Positions 15,234-24,028 of a stretch of DNA of 64,000 bases are shown here, one piece after another. The notes beneath the pieces are model-generated. The model saw only the letters and a list, made by a program, of their open reading frames with translations. It ran no database searches and was not told where the DNA came from. The position numbers and the translations under genes were made by a program. Source of the stretch: Bacilli bacterium (GTDB lineage Bacteria; Bacillota_I; Bacilli_A; RFN20; CAG-826). Numbering within the stretch: the stretch's first letter is position 1; every line of letters begins with the position of its first letter. The stretch spans positions 1-64,000 of the forward strand of contig JAKSUZ010000006.1 of NCBI GenBank assembly GCA_024408505.1, read 5' to 3'.

Positions 15234-17989
15234 TTGTTCTAAAAAATATTAATAAACGATATAAGGAAAATGTAATCAGCAATTTTTCTTATTCTTTTCC
15301 TAATATTGGTTTAATCGCAATTTTAGGTGATAGTGGATCAGGTAAATCAACTTTGTTAAACATTATTAGCGGGGTTGATAGTGACTACACAGGCAATTTA
15401 CGAATTGATGATATCAATATCAAATTACTTAATGAAATTGAAAATTCCACCTTCCGTTTGAATAACATTGGATATGTATTCCAAGATTTTCGTTTACTAA
15501 ATTTATTGAGTGTTTTTGACAATGTAATTTTTAATTTAGATGCGGCTTCATCTTTATCAAAAGATGCGAAGAATAAGTTAGTAGATGATGCACTTAAATT
15601 TGTTGGTTTAGAAAAGAAAAAGAAAGTAGCGGTAAATAAATTATCCGGTGGTGAAAAACAGAGAGTTGCCATCGCGCGTGCGATTGTGGGATCACCTAAA
15701 TATTTATTATGTGACGAACCAACCGGAAACTTAGATGATAAAAATGCATTAGCGGTTTTTTCATTAATTAAAGAATATAGTAAAAATCATTTGGTAATAC
15801 TTGTTTCGCACGATCAAGAAAAGACCATTCAATTCGCAGACGAAATTATTTATTTGAAAGATGGCAAAATTAACCATATTGATAAACTTAATGAAATTAA
15901 ACTAGGTGAGACTCCACAAATAAAAATTAATAAGAAAAGTAATATTTCATTATCTTGGGGATTGCGTTTTAGGTCAGGCAAGAAAAAAATCCAAGAAAAG
16001 AAATTTCGCTCTATTTTTACTAATTTAATTTCTTCGATTTCGCTTTTAGCGTTAGGGATTGGCGTTATTGTTACAACTTCTTTACGAAATCAAATTATTT
16101 CATCCTTTGCGAATCTAATTAATCCAAATCAAATTATTGTCACGAAGAAAAGCAATAATCCGAACCCGTACACTAGTTATATCTCGACTGATGAAACAGT
16201 AGTGAAGAAAATTGCAGATGAATATAGCGATTATATGTATGGAATGGGTGTTACTTACTTAAATAATTTTTCTCAGCATTTTCCTGATCGCGACCAAGTC
16301 TATATTGAGTTAAATGGAAGAAAAATTGTTCTACCTTCCTATCATTCAGCGAAATTTAATTCTTATGTATGGCAAGAAGAATGTACATCAGATGTCTTTT
16401 TTCCGACTCTAAAAGATAAACTTGAAATTAACGAAGTTGTGTTGGGTTTAACTTATAGCGATATGCGTAATTTATGTCGTCAATTAGGTTTAGCGGATGA
16501 AACCTATCAAATTCTTGGTAGTTATTTAGCGACACATAGTGTCCCACTCTATTTAGGCATTGATAATATGAGTTGGGAATATGAAAACGATATTGAATTT
16601 ACTTTAAAAAGTGTATACCCATCTTCTGAACCGGAAATTTATCACACTGATAGCTTCTTTAATCAGCACGTTTTTGAAATTGAAGCACAAATGCCTACTA
16701 CTTTAGATATTATGAGCGAACCAGAAAAGCCGTGGACACTTAAAAAGGTTTTTACTTTGCATCTAGCGGAGACACCATCATATTTTGTCGAGAGCTTGCA
16801 ATATGATAAAAAATACGATGATATTTTAATTGAAAGCGCACAAAACTTTTTAGAAGATTCGTGCATTGCCACCGATACCTGTCCAAGCAATATCGTCTTT
16901 GTATTTACATTGGATAAAAATGCAGTTGATGTATCTGACATTATTACCTTTAAGAAAATAACTCCTAGAGTTAAAAGCTTTTATTTATCCACTATTAGTG
17001 GTTATCAAATGCACTCCTCAGGAATGATAATGGGATTTAGCAATAACATCGCCTTTTCTTTTGATGAGGATAAAGCGTTAGCGGTAGGTGATTATTTTTC
17101 AAAGCAAATCGAAGGTGATATGCAAAATTTTCCTGGCACCGCAATTGGAGGCATTACTCGCTTTAATCAAAATCCAGTTTTATTTTCAAGCGATTTAGAT
17201 CAAATCAGTGAAGGCGATTTGCCAAATAACTATAACGAAATTGTTATTTCAACCGGATTAGCGAAATACTTAGGAATTGAGAAACCACTATATGAAAATC
17301 TCTATTATTCAATTTATTCATCGACTTTAGAAGAAGTGATTCTTAATAAATTTAAAGTAGTTGGAATCGTTGAAGAAGAAAAGAACTATATTTATCATTA
17401 TCCGTTATTTTCTATATCTTTCTTCCGAGATAAATTAGGAGTCTCTTCATTTAACTTAGTGCCGACAAGCATGGTAATTAATCTATTAGAAGACACAAAC
17501 ATTGATTTATTGATGGCTGATCTCTCTTCTTCGTTTAAAGAATATAATTTTGCTTGTCCGCTTGAAGAAATTGGAGCTACCGTTGATGAAACAATGAACT
17601 ATGTTACCAGTATTGCAATCATCTTTTCGTGTATTGCTTTAATTATTACAATTTTGTTATTAGCATTAATTAGTTATCTCAATACAATTGAAAGCAAAGG
17701 CGAAATTAATCTATTGAAACACTTAGGACATAATCATAAATCAATTAATGAATATATTGTTTCTCATTCACTAGTAATGAGCATCATTACAACTAGTATA
17801 GCAGTAGTCGAATTAATTATTTTCCAAATCTTTTTATCTTTCTTTTTAGGGAGTTTCTTTGGTACAACCATTTCTTTAACAATCAATGTATTACCGTTTT
17901 TCATTGTTATTATAGTGGGGATGTTATTACCAACCATTATTAGTTATTTAGTTAGCAATTTTACCTTAAGAAAAATGATGAAAAATTAA
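15230..17989 (+). CDS. ABC transporter, fused ATPase and FtsX-type permease (second of pair)
   Basis: 919-aa partner of the preceding gene, overlapping it by 4 bases. N-terminal ATPase: Walker A GDSGSGKST, signature LSGGEKQRVA, Walker B CDEPTGNLD, H-loop SHDQE. A membrane segment lies near residues 260-285. An unusually large extracytoplasmic region of about 500 residues follows, then three C-terminal membrane helices (from about 780). The large outer domain suggests recognition of a bulky or peptide substrate outside the membrane. Both genes carry intact ATPase motifs, so the complex probably has two active ATP sites. Function is known only by class. No terminator is evident after the stop; the next gene begins 45 bases on with its own -10 box. 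Confidence 0.88.
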   Translation: MIVLKNINKRYKENVISNFSYSFPNIGLIAILGDSGSGKSTLLNIISGVDSDYTGNLRIDDINIKLLNEIENSTFRLNNIGYVFQDFRLLNLLSVFDNVIFNLDAASSLSKDAKNKLVDDALKFVGLEKKKKVAVNKLSGGEKQRVAIARAIVGSPKYLLCDEPTGNLDDKNALAVFSLIKEYSKNHLVILVSHDQEKTIQFADEIIYLKDGKINHIDKLNEIKLGETPQIKINKKSNISLSWGLRFRSGKKKIQEKKFRSIFTNLISSISLLALGIGVIVTTSLRNQIISSFANLINPNQIIVTKKSNNPNPYTSYISTDETVVKKIADEYSDYMYGMGVTYLNNFSQHFPDRDQVYIELNGRKIVLPSYHSAKFNSYVWQEECTSDVFFPTLKDKLEINEVVLGLTYSDMRNLCRQLGLADETYQILGSYLATHSVPLYLGIDNMSWEYENDIEFTLKSVYPSSEPEIYHTDSFFNQHVFEIEAQMPTTLDIMSEPEKPWTLKKVFTLHLAETPSYFVESLQYDKKYDDILIESAQNFLEDSCIATDTCPSNIVFVFTLDKNAVDVSDIITFKKITPRVKSFYLSTISGYQMHSSGMIMGFSNNIAFSFDEDKALAVGDYFSKQIEGDMQNFPGTAIGGITRFNQNPVLFSSDLDQISEGDLPNNYNEIVISTGLAKYLGIEKPLYENLYYSIYSSTLEEVILNKFKVVGIVEEEKNYIYHYPLFSISFFRDKLGVSSFNLVPTSMVINLLEDTNIDLLMADLSSSFKEYNFACPLEEIGATVDETMNYVTSIAIIFSCIALIITILLLALISYLNTIESKGEINLLKHLGHNHKSINEYIVSHSLVMSIITTSIAVVELIIFQIFLSFFLGSFFGTTISLTINVLPFFIVIIVGMLLPTIISYLVSNFTLRKMMKN

Positions 17990-18018
17990 GATTATCTTTT
18001 ATAAAAAATAATTATTGT

Positions 18019-18024
18019 TATAAT
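18019..18024 (+). promoter_or_regulatory. -10 box of ychF, very short leader
   Basis: TATAAT with only 10 bases to the ATG at 18035 and no ribosome binding site, so the transcript is probably leaderless. No good -35 box is visible at the expected distance. Confidence 0.5.
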
Positions 18025-18034
18025 AATTATTGCT

Positions 18035-19141
18035 ATGGCATTAAAAGCTGGAATTGTCGGTTTACCAAATGTAGGGAAGTCTACCCTTTTTAATGCTATT
18101 ACAAATAGTCATGTTGAAGCCGCTAATTATCCATTTGCTACGATTAATCCGAATACCGGTGTAGTCATGGTTCCTGATCATCGTCTTGACGTTTTAGTAA
18201 AAGCCTTTAAACCAAAGAAAACTATTTATGCTACATTTGAATTCTACGATATCGCTGGATTAGTTAAAGGTGCAAGTAAGGGCGAAGGATTAGGCAATCA
18301 GTTCTTAGCGCATATCCGTGAATGTGATGCAATTGTGGAAGTGGTCCGTTGCTTTGAAAACGCGGATATTATTCATGTTGATGGAACCGTTAATCCTAAA
18401 CGCGATATTGAAACTATTAATCTTGAATTAGCCTTAGCGGACTTAGATACCGTTAATAAACGTTTAAGTAAAGTTGAAACTAAAGCGCGTATTCAAAAAG
18501 ATAAAGAATCAATCGCGGAATTCAATGCTTTAAAGAAAGTTGTTGAACCTTTAAGCCAAGGTCAATCAATTCGCCAAATTGAATTCACTGAAGACGAATT
18601 TAATTATTTATTTAAAGAATTACACCTACTTTCTCTTAAGCCGATTATCTATGTCGCGAATGTTAGCGAAGAAGATTATGCGAATTTAGAAAACGCTAAG
18701 CATTTAAAGGCAGTCCAAGAAATTGCAAGTAAAGAAAAAGCAGAAGTAATTCCGGTTTCTTGCGAAATTGAATATCAGATTTCAACCCTTCCAGTTAATG
18801 AAAGAGGAGAATTCTTATCATCGCTTCATCAGACTGAATCAGGTTTAGATAAATTAGTAAAAGCTTCCTATAAGTTACTTAATCTATCAACTTTCTTTAC
18901 AGTCGGAGAAGATGAGTGTCGTGCTTGGACGTTTAAAAATGGAATGCTTGCGCCTGATTGCGCTGGTATTATTCATACTGATTTTAAGCGTGGCTTTATT
19001 AAAGCCGAAGTTTATTCATATAGTGACTTTGAAAAATATGGTAGTGAACAAGCCATTAAAGAAAATGGCAAACTACGAATTGAAGGAAAGGAGTATGCTT
19101 TTAAAGATGGCGACATCGTCTTCTTTAAATTCAATGTGTAA
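18035..19141 (+). CDS. ychF: YchF/OLA1-type redox- and ribosome-associated NTPase
   Basis: Cytoplasmic P-loop NTPase of the Obg superfamily, 368 aa, the usual length for YchF. G1 motif GLPNVGKST starts at residue 8, the switch region has DIAGLVKGAS, and the C-terminal TGS domain carries the conserved CRAWTFKNG and AGIIHTDFKRGFIKAE stretches. Family members bind ribosomes and prefer ATP over GTP; the role is stress- and translation-related. Translation appears to start without a Shine-Dalgarno sequence. ispF follows after 2 bases, so ychF-ispF-argS form an operon. Confidence 0.95.
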   Translation: MALKAGIVGLPNVGKSTLFNAITNSHVEAANYPFATINPNTGVVMVPDHRLDVLVKAFKPKKTIYATFEFYDIAGLVKGASKGEGLGNQFLAHIRECDAIVEVVRCFENADIIHVDGTVNPKRDIETINLELALADLDTVNKRLSKVETKARIQKDKESIAEFNALKKVVEPLSQGQSIRQIEFTEDEFNYLFKELHLLSLKPIIYVANVSEEDYANLENAKHLKAVQEIASKEKAEVIPVSCEIEYQISTLPVNERGEFLSSLHQTESGLDKLVKASYKLLNLSTFFTVGEDECRAWTFKNGMLAPDCAGIIHTDFKRGFIKAEVYSYSDFEKYGSEQAIKENGKLRIEGKEYAFKDGDIVFFKFNV

Positions 19142-19143
19142 TT

Positions 19144-19617
19144 ATGTATCGAATTGGCTTTAGCAAAGATATTCATAAATTAGTTAAAGGTCGTAAGCTT
19201 ATGCTTGCAGGTATTCATATTCCTTTTAATAAAGGTGAACTTGCGCATAGTGATGGTGATGTAATTATGCATGCAGTAGCAGAAGCGATGTTAGGCGCTA
19301 CTACTTTAGGAGATCTCGGAACTTTCTATCCAACGAATGATAGAAAATATAAAGATATCGCTAGCAAAGAAATTTTAATTGATACTAATAAACGGATTCA
19401 TAAATTAAAATATCAAATTGAAAACGTTGATGTTAGTGTCGAACTTGATAAACCAAAGCTTGCTCCTTATATTAGTAAGATGAGAAATAATTTGGCAAAG
19501 ATTTTAAAAGTTAAATTAGATCAAATAAGCATTAAAGCAAATACTAATGAAGGATTATGTGTGACCGGTAAAGGAGAAGCAGTTATCGCTTATGCGATTG
19601 TCTTGTTAAAAAAGTAA
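19144..19617 (+). CDS. ispF: 2-C-methyl-D-erythritol 2,4-cyclodiphosphate synthase
   Basis: Fifth enzyme of the non-mevalonate isoprenoid pathway: converts CDP-methylerythritol 2-phosphate to the 2,4-cyclodiphosphate, releasing CMP. 157 aa, normal length. The metal-binding DxH is at residues 9-11 (KDIHKL), the AHSDGDV motif near 34-40, and the C-terminal nucleotide-site TNEGLCVTGKGEA is complete. It shows that this organism makes isoprenoids by the MEP route. It starts 2 bases after ychF without its own ribosome site, so it is probably translationally coupled. Confidence 0.95.
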   Translation: MYRIGFSKDIHKLVKGRKLMLAGIHIPFNKGELAHSDGDVIMHAVAEAMLGATTLGDLGTFYPTNDRKYKDIASKEILIDTNKRIHKLKYQIENVDVSVELDKPKLAPYISKMRNNLAKILKVKLDQISIKANTNEGLCVTGKGEAVIAYAIVLLKK

Positions 19618-19618
19618 T

Positions 19619-21241
19619 ATGGCTATTGAATTAACATTAAAAGAAGAAATTAGTAAAGCACTTAAAAAATTAGGTGTTACTTTTGAAACTAGTAATATTA
19701 CGATTGATCATTCGAAAGACCCAAGTCATGGTGACTACGCTTCTAATATTGCTTTTAAAGTAAATAAAGATTTAGGACCAACTCCGATCGATACCGCAAA
19801 TAAAATTATTGATGCGTTAGACAAAAAACTATTTACGAAAGTTGAAGTCGCTAAGCCTGGTTTCATTAATTTCTTTTTAAAGAATGATTTAGTGACATCG
19901 GTTATTGAAGAAATTGTAAAACTTGATAAAAAATATGGTCAAGGCGAAAAGAAAAAAGAAAAAATTAATATTGAATTTGTGAGTGCAAATCCAACCGGTA
20001 ATCTTCATGTTGGTCATGCTCGTTGCGCTGCTTATGGCGATTCACTTGCTCGAATTATGGAGTTCGCAGGATATCAAGTTACTCGTGAATATTATATTAA
20101 TGATGCTGGTAATCAAATCGCTAATCTTGGAGAGTCGCTATATCAAAGATACATAGAATTATTTGGTAAAGTAGCTAAGATTCCTGAAGATGGTTATATG
20201 GGCGAGGACGTGAAGAACATCGCAAAATTATTTAAAGATAAATATGGTGATTCTTTACTAGAACATACAAAAGAAAATGTTGAGAAGATGACTAATGAAG
20301 GCAAAGCCTTAGAACTTGAAAATATCAAAAAAGACCTTGAATTATTTAGAGTTAAATTTGATGTGTATAGTTCAGAAACCGCAATTAGAAATAGCGGTGC
20401 AATCGAAAAGGCCTTAAAAGAATTAGAACCACATATTTATGTTGATGGTGGCGCTAAGATTCTTAAGACTAGCGAATATCTTGATGATAAAGATCGCCCA
20501 ATTGTTAAAAGCAACGGCGACTATACTTATTTCTTACCTGACATTGCATATCACTATAATAAATTAAGTCGTGGATTTGATTATTTAATTGATGTTTTAG
20601 GCGCTGATCACCACGGTTATGTAAATAGAATGAAGAGCGCATTAATGATGAAAGGATATAAAAAAGAAACATTGGAAGTCCCATTAATTCAGGTTGTACG
20701 TTTAATGGATAAAGGTGTCGAAGTTAAAATGAGTAAGCGGACTGGTAACGCAATTACATTAAGAGAACTTTGTGAAGAAGTTGGCGTTGATGCAGTTAGA
20801 TATTTCTTTGTAGCTAGAAGTAATACTTCTCACCTTGATTTTGATTATGCATTAGCCAAATCAAAGACTAACGATAATCCGGTTTATTATGCGATGTATG
20901 CTCATGCTCGTTTACACAATGTTCTTGAGCTCGCAAAGGGTATGAAAATTGATTATTCAGGAAAGCTTTTAAAAGAAAAAGCCGAGCTTGATATTTTAAA
21001 GATCTTGCAGGAATTCCCGCATGTTGTTCAAACAGTCGCAAAAAGTCACGAAGTCCATAAAATGGCGATTTTTATACATTCACTAGCAACTTTGGTTCAT
21101 TCATTCTATAATGAATGTCGCATAGTAAATAAAGAAAATATTGAATTAACCGCTAATCGATTAGGATTAGTTGAAGCAAGCAAGGTTGTCTTGTATAATG
21201 CTTTAGGTTTAATTGGAGTAAATGCTCCAGATAAAATGTAA
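19619..21241 (+). CDS. argS: Arginyl-tRNA synthetase
   Basis: Class I synthetase charging tRNA-Arg, 540 aa. An N-terminal Arg-S additional domain (about 1-85) precedes the catalytic core. The HIGH box is HVGHAR within SANPTGNLHVGH (about 123-134), the KMSK-like box is KMSKRTGN, and the C-terminal DALR-type anticodon-binding domain ends the protein. It begins 1 base after the ispF stop with no clear ribosome site, consistent with coupling. Confidence 0.97.
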   Translation: MAIELTLKEEISKALKKLGVTFETSNITIDHSKDPSHGDYASNIAFKVNKDLGPTPIDTANKIIDALDKKLFTKVEVAKPGFINFFLKNDLVTSVIEEIVKLDKKYGQGEKKKEKINIEFVSANPTGNLHVGHARCAAYGDSLARIMEFAGYQVTREYYINDAGNQIANLGESLYQRYIELFGKVAKIPEDGYMGEDVKNIAKLFKDKYGDSLLEHTKENVEKMTNEGKALELENIKKDLELFRVKFDVYSSETAIRNSGAIEKALKELEPHIYVDGGAKILKTSEYLDDKDRPIVKSNGDYTYFLPDIAYHYNKLSRGFDYLIDVLGADHHGYVNRMKSALMMKGYKKETLEVPLIQVVRLMDKGVEVKMSKRTGNAITLRELCEEVGVDAVRYFFVARSNTSHLDFDYALAKSKTNDNPVYYAMYAHARLHNVLELAKGMKIDYSGKLLKEKAELDILKILQEFPHVVQTVAKSHEVHKMAIFIHSLATLVHSFYNECRIVNKENIELTANRLGLVEASKVVLYNALGLIGVNAPDKM

Positions 21242-21251
21242 GGAGAAAAGT

Positions 21252-21596
21252 ATGGCAAAAAAAGCAATGATTGAATACGCATACGAAGTGATGCAAGAAA
21301 AGAAAAGTATTAGTTTTTCTACTCTTTGGGCAACGGTTAGCAAGAAAGCTGAACTTACCGATGCTGAGAAAGAAAAAGCTTTGCCAAATTTTTATACACA
21401 ATTATCGTTAGATGGTCGCTTTGTAGCGCTTGGCAATAACAAATGGAGTCTTCGTGATCGCTTACCTTATGAGAAGGTTCATGTTGATTTAAGTGATTTC
21501 TATAATGACTTAGAAGAAGAGACCGAAGGCGATGACGATGAAGAGAACGAAACTAAAAAAGAAGAAGCTCCCGCTGAAGAAGGGGCTAATTTATAA
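21252..21596 (+). CDS. rpoE: DNA-directed RNA polymerase delta subunit
   Basis: RNA polymerase accessory subunit found in Bacilli, raising specificity and recycling of the enzyme. 114 aa from the ATG at 21252 that follows AAGGAGA; an upstream in-frame start lies inside argS. An N-terminal HARE-HTH winged-helix domain (about 1-75, with SFSTLWATV and NKWSLRDR) is followed by an unstructured acidic tail rich in Asp and Glu (about 85-114), the hallmark of delta. It is a strong marker that the organism belongs to Bacilli. fba follows after a short gap with its own ribosome site. Confidence 0.93.
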   Translation: MAKKAMIEYAYEVMQEKKSISFSTLWATVSKKAELTDAEKEKALPNFYTQLSLDGRFVALGNNKWSLRDRLPYEKVHVDLSDFYNDLEEETEGDDDEENETKKEEAPAEEGANL

Positions 21597-21618
21597 CTTA
21601 TATTAAGGAGGATTAAAT

Positions 21619-22524
21619 ATGAGTATTAAAGATTTCAAAACCGTGTTCACTGGTCGTCCAGTAACTCATTTTGTAAGCATGAAAGAAATGCTTATCAAGG
21701 CGCGTGCAGGTCACTATGCCGTTGGTCAATTCAATATCAACAACATTGAATGGATTGGTGCTATCTTAGACAGAGTTCAAGAATTAAAAGCGCCAGTTAT
21801 TCTCGGTGTTAGTGAAGGCGCCATGAAATATATGGGTGGTTGGCATACGGTTGTCGGTGCAGTTGAAGGCTATATCCGCGACAAAAAAATTACTGTTCCA
21901 GTGGCAGTTCATCTTGACCATGGTTCATCTTATGATGCTTGTAAAGCAGCTATTGATGCTGGTTTTTCAAGCGTTATGATTGATGCATCTAAGTTCCCAT
22001 TAGAGAAGAACATTGAAATTGTTAAACAAGTGGTCCAATACGCGCACAGTCGTGGCGTTTCCGTTGAAGCGGAACTTGGTCACGTTGGCGGACAAGAAGA
22101 TAATGTTGTTTCTCAAGGTGTTATTTATGCGGATGCGGCAGAGTGCGTTAAATTAGTAAAAGAAACTAACGTTGATTGCCTAGCACCAGCTTTAGGTAGC
22201 GTTCACGGCCCATACCATGGTGAACCAAAACTTGGTTTCCCAGAAATGGAAAAAATTAATAACTTATTAGGTATTCCACTTGTCTTACATGGTGGTTCAG
22301 GTATTCCTGATGAACAAATCCGTAAAGCAATTGATCGTGGTACAGCAAAAATTAATGTTAATACTGAATGTCAACAAGAATGGACAAAGATTGTTCGTGA
22401 AGTCTTAGCTAAAGATGATAAGGTCTATGACCCACGTAAAGTCATTGGTCCTGGTAAGAAAGGTATCGCTAACGTTGTCACAGCTAAGTGTGCAATCTTT
22501 GGCTGTAACAATAGAGCTGCCTAA
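21619..22524 (+). CDS. fba: Class II fructose-bisphosphate aldolase
   Basis: Glycolytic enzyme cleaving fructose 1,6-bisphosphate to glyceraldehyde 3-phosphate and dihydroxyacetone phosphate with a metal ion. 301 aa. Class II marks: HLDHGSS (Zn His and catalytic Asp, about 92-98), [28 protein letters not shown] and the phosphate-binding KINVNTE. A strong ribosome site AAGGAGG precedes the ATG, fitting high expression. Neighbouring rpoE-fba order is common in Bacilli. Confidence 0.96.
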   Translation: MSIKDFKTVFTGRPVTHFVSMKEMLIKARAGHYAVGQFNINNIEWIGAILDRVQELKAPVILGVSEGAMKYMGGWHTVVGAVEGYIRDKKITVPVAVHLDHGSSYDACKAAIDAGFSSVMIDASKFPLEKNIEIVKQVVQYAHSRGVSVEAELGHVGGQEDNVVSQGVIYADAAECVKLVKETNVDCLAPALGSVHGPYHGEPKLGFPEMEKINNLLGIPLVLHGGSGIPDEQIRKAIDRGTAKINVNTECQQEWTKIVREVLAKDDKVYDPRKVIGPGKKGIANVVTAKCAIFGCNNRAA

Positions 22525-23300
22525 TGTGGGAAAAACAATTAGCGGCCGCCATTAAAGCTGGCGAACTTGCTAAACGCGCTATTCTCGAAATTTATAAAAC
22601 TCCTTTTAAAGTAGAATTAAAAAAGGATAAATCCCCAGTTACCACTGCGGATAAAAAGGCTGACAAGATAATTTCTGAATATTTAAAACAAGCATACCCT
22701 AAGTACGCTATTTTAACTGAAGAGAGTAAAGATGATAAAAGTCGTCTTACTAATGATTTTGTTTGGATAGTTGATCCACTTGATGGTACGACTAACTTTG
22801 TTGATAAGAATAATGAATTCACCATCAATATTGCTTTAGTTCATAAACATAAAGTAGTGGTAGGGGTTGTTATCATTCCAATTACAAATGAGATTTATTA
22901 CGCAACCGATCATGGTGGCGCATTTTATTCAATCAATGGAAAAATAAAAGAAATTCATGTCTCACGTAATACTGAAAGTATTCGTGTTTTATTATCACGT
23001 TTGCACCATGGCAAAAAAGAAGAAGAGGTTCTTAAAAAGTACGGCAGGAAAATTATCGATAAAAAATATGTTGGTGCGGCTATAAAAGCTTGTCTAATTG
23101 CTAAAGGCGATGCGGAATTATCAATTGGCTTAAATGATAAAACTAAAGAATGGGACACGGCTGCTTCGCAAATTATATTAAAGGAAGCGAATGGTTTATT
23201 TATTGAACCACATGGCAAGTGGCTTACTTATAACCGAGAAGATACAACAAATAAAAATGGCTATGTTATGGCCAATAAACGCAAAAATATTTTATTTTAG
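22524..23300 (+). CDS. Inositol monophosphatase family protein
   Basis: Metal-dependent sugar-phosphate phosphatase of the FIG/IMPase superfamily, 258 aa. The metal-binding motifs are LTEES (about 71-75) and DPLDGTTNF (about 90-98), with WDTAA toward the C-terminus. Substrates could be inositol phosphate, PAP/bisphosphate nucleotides (CysQ/NrnA-like) or a glycolytic bisphosphate; sequence alone does not decide. Its start overlaps the fba stop (TAATG), so it is translated with fba. It converges on the metal regulator with a 4-base overlap of stops. Confidence 0.88.
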   Translation: MWEKQLAAAIKAGELAKRAILEIYKTPFKVELKKDKSPVTTADKKADKIISEYLKQAYPKYAILTEESKDDKSRLTNDFVWIVDPLDGTTNFVDKNNEFTINIALVHKHKVVVGVVIIPITNEIYYATDHGGAFYSINGKIKEIHVSRNTESIRVLLSRLHHGKKEEEVLKKYGRKIIDKKYVGAAIKACLIAKGDAELSIGLNDKTKEWDTAASQIILKEANGLFIEPHGKWLTYNREDTTNKNGYVMANKRKNILF

Positions 23301-23671
23301 TCTTTAGCGTGTTTAGCAATTGCTTTTAAAGTATCTTCGCTAATTACATGTTCAATTTTACAGCAATCGATTTCAGCAATCTTTTCGTTAACGCCAATGG
23401 AGATTAAGAATTTTTTAATGGTTGTATGGCGATAGTAAATGCTTTTTGCAAATGTTCTACCCTTATTGGTAAGTGTTACATCAGAATAAGTTGATTTAGT
23501 AACATAACCAAGAGTTGCTAAGCGTTTTAAAGCACGCGTTACAGCTGGTTTACTCACGTTTAAATGTTTAGCGATTGCAATAGAGTGAATGCGTCCGCCT
23601 TTCATCTCTAAAACAAAAATTGCTTCTAGATAATCTTCTAATGAACGACTTAGATTTGCCATCTCCTTCAT
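23297..23671 (-). CDS. DtxR/MntR-family metal-dependent transcription regulator
   Basis: 124-aa repressor of the short DtxR type without SH3 domain. N-terminal winged helix with SLEDYLEAIF and the helix-turn-helix HLNVSKPAVTRALKRL; then RHTTIKKFL and DCCKIEHVIS, the metal-binding and dimerisation region. In this family Fe(II) or Mn(II) binding switches on DNA binding. It is divergent from feoA, so iron control of feoAB is the likely job. The start could be the first Met or Met4; AAGGAG lies directly before Met4 with no spacing, so it does not decide. Whether it senses Fe or Mn is not resolved. Confidence 0.88.
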   Translation of the reverse strand: MKEMANLSRSLEDYLEAIFVLEMKGGRIHSIAIAKHLNVSKPAVTRALKRLATLGYVTKSTYSDVTLTNKGRTFAKSIYYRHTTIKKFLISIGVNEKIAEIDCCKIEHVISEDTLKAIAKHAKD

Positions 23672-23700
23672 AATACATTGTTAATTAAATAATTACAATT

Positions 23701-23710
23701 TAAGTTGACT
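23701..23710. promoter_or_regulatory. Second candidate DtxR-type site near the regulator
   Basis: TAAGTTGACT differs by one base from TAAGTTAACT inside the feoA operator (23746-23755). Placed toward the regulator's own start, it may allow self-control. Confidence 0.3.
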
Positions 23711-23731
23711 AACCACTCTTGATGACTAAAA

Positions 23732-23754
23732 TATAATTGTTAACCTAAGTTAAC
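23732..23754 (+). promoter_or_regulatory. feoA promoter -10 and operator
   Basis: TATAAT at 23732-23737 is followed by GTTAACCTAAGTTAAC at 23739-23754, a near-palindrome resembling DtxR/IdeR boxes, placed where transcription would start and just before the feoA ATG at 23759. A bound regulator would block initiation. There is no ribosome site. Confidence 0.55.
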
Positions 23755-23758
23755 TTTT

Positions 23759-24028
23759 ATGAAGAAAGCAAAACATATTCTTTTACATAGCGGTGAAGAA
23801 GGGCACCTCAGCGATTTACGACGCGGGCAAAAATGTATTGTCCTTGACTTTCATAATGATAACGCTGCTTTGCGTCGTCGTTTATTAGATATGGGAATTA
23901 CTAAAGGCGTCATCATTGAAATTAAAAAGATTGCGCCACTAGGGGATCCAATTGATATTCGTTTACGCGGTTATGAATTATGCATTCGTAAGGCTGATAT
24001 GGAGGGAATCGATATCCGCGTCTTATGA
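23759..24028 (+). CDS. feoA: Ferrous iron transport protein A
   Basis: Small cytoplasmic SH3-like partner of FeoB, 89 aa. Typical motifs are LRRRLLDMGITKG and the ending DPIDIRLRGYELCIRKADMEGI. It starts 4 bases after a candidate metal-regulator operator and overlaps feoB by 4 bases (ATGA). The first ~25 residues, His-rich and hydrophilic (HILLHSGEEGH), extend beyond the usual core; they may be a linker or metal contact. Confidence 0.93.
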   Translation: MKKAKHILLHSGEEGHLSDLRRGQKCIVLDFHNDNAALRRRLLDMGITKGVIIEIKKIAPLGDPIDIRLRGYELCIRKADMEGIDIRVL

